Source: Clostridium sp. OS1-26 (GTDB lineage: Bacteria; Bacillota; Clostridia; Clostridiales; Clostridiaceae). Taken from it: a stretch of 64,000 nucleotides of DNA. The notes beneath the pieces were generated by a model. The model did not search any database, was not told where the DNA came from, and was given only the letters and a program-made list of their open reading frames with translations. The stretch covers positions 5,737,208 through 5,801,207 of the forward strand of contig NZ_CP133264.1 of the NCBI RefSeq assembly GCF_030915445.1, given 5' to 3'. The position numbers and the translations under genes were made by a program. Positions 63,980 to 64,000 of the stretch are shown piece by piece; the first letter of the stretch is position 1; every line of letters begins with the position of its first letter.

Positions 63980-64000
63980 ACAAGACAATCTTAACTTAAA

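Overview
The window is a stretch of chromosomal backbone from a low-GC, spore-forming Firmicute, almost certainly Clostridium sensu stricto. The evidence is AT-rich intergenic DNA, strong GGAGG ribosome binding sites, TTGaca-N17-TAtaat promoters, sporulation genes (spoVS, ylbJ, a ylmC/ymxH-type gene, a CotF-like coat protein, an SpoIIIE/FtsK start) and the clostridial gene order ftsK-tepA-dapG-pnp-rpsO ... rnc-smc-ftsY-ffh-rpsP ... coaD-rsmD-recG-fakA-like-asp23-rpmB. There is no phage, CRISPR array, plasmid gene, rRNA or tRNA that I can see. The species is not identified.

Layout. Most genes are on the minus strand, so transcription runs from high to low coordinates. 1-9 kb: ftsK (cut by the window edge), a ClpP-like TepA, aspartokinase, a YlmC/YmxH protein, an M16 peptidase, pnp, rpsO, ribF. 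8.5-16 kb: the rimP-nusA-ylxR-L7Ae-infB-rbfA-nrnA-truB-ribF operon with its own promoter and structured leader. 15-25 kb: ispG-rseP-dxr, a 1.4 kb accessory gap with a small plus-strand ORF and a spore coat gene, then cdsA-uppS-frr-pyrH and tsf-rpsB. 25-36 kb: codY, topA, dprA, a plus-strand pair (MBL-fold hydrolase and AP-endonuclease-like TIM barrel), comM, yraN, rnhB, rbgA, lepB. 37-46 kb: rplS, trmD, rimM, a KH protein, rpsP, ffh, ylxM, ftsY, smc (the SRP and ribosome cluster). 46-56.6 kb: spoVS, an Elp3-like radical SAM gene, rnc, acpP, plsX, rpmF, DUF177, ackA, pta, and plus-strand tmcAL and ylbJ. 56.6-64 kb: a coiled-coil protein, coaD, rsmD, recG, a FakA-like gene, asp23 and rpmB.

The genes mostly serve translation, RNA processing, isoprenoid and phospholipid synthesis, protein targeting and chromosome maintenance. 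The unexpected content lies between them. At least five families of intergenic repeats occur. Family A is an exactly 160-nt structured element bounded by GGAGG at both ends. It sits directly in front of rimM, tmcAL and rsmD, so that its downstream GGAGG is the ribosome binding site of each gene. Family B folds into a two-stem structure with compensatory base changes between copies, and one copy carries an A-type unit and C-type hairpins in its loops. Family C is a set of hairpin units, family D a 166-bp MITE-like element with inverted ends, and family E a single palindromic element.

Four conserved genes (ribF, smc, pta, recG) carry five apparent single-base losses, all in A or T homopolymers. 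Restoring one base at each site gives full-length proteins. Because they are all of one type and in housekeeping genes, sequencing or assembly undercalling is the leading explanation, but slippage is possible.
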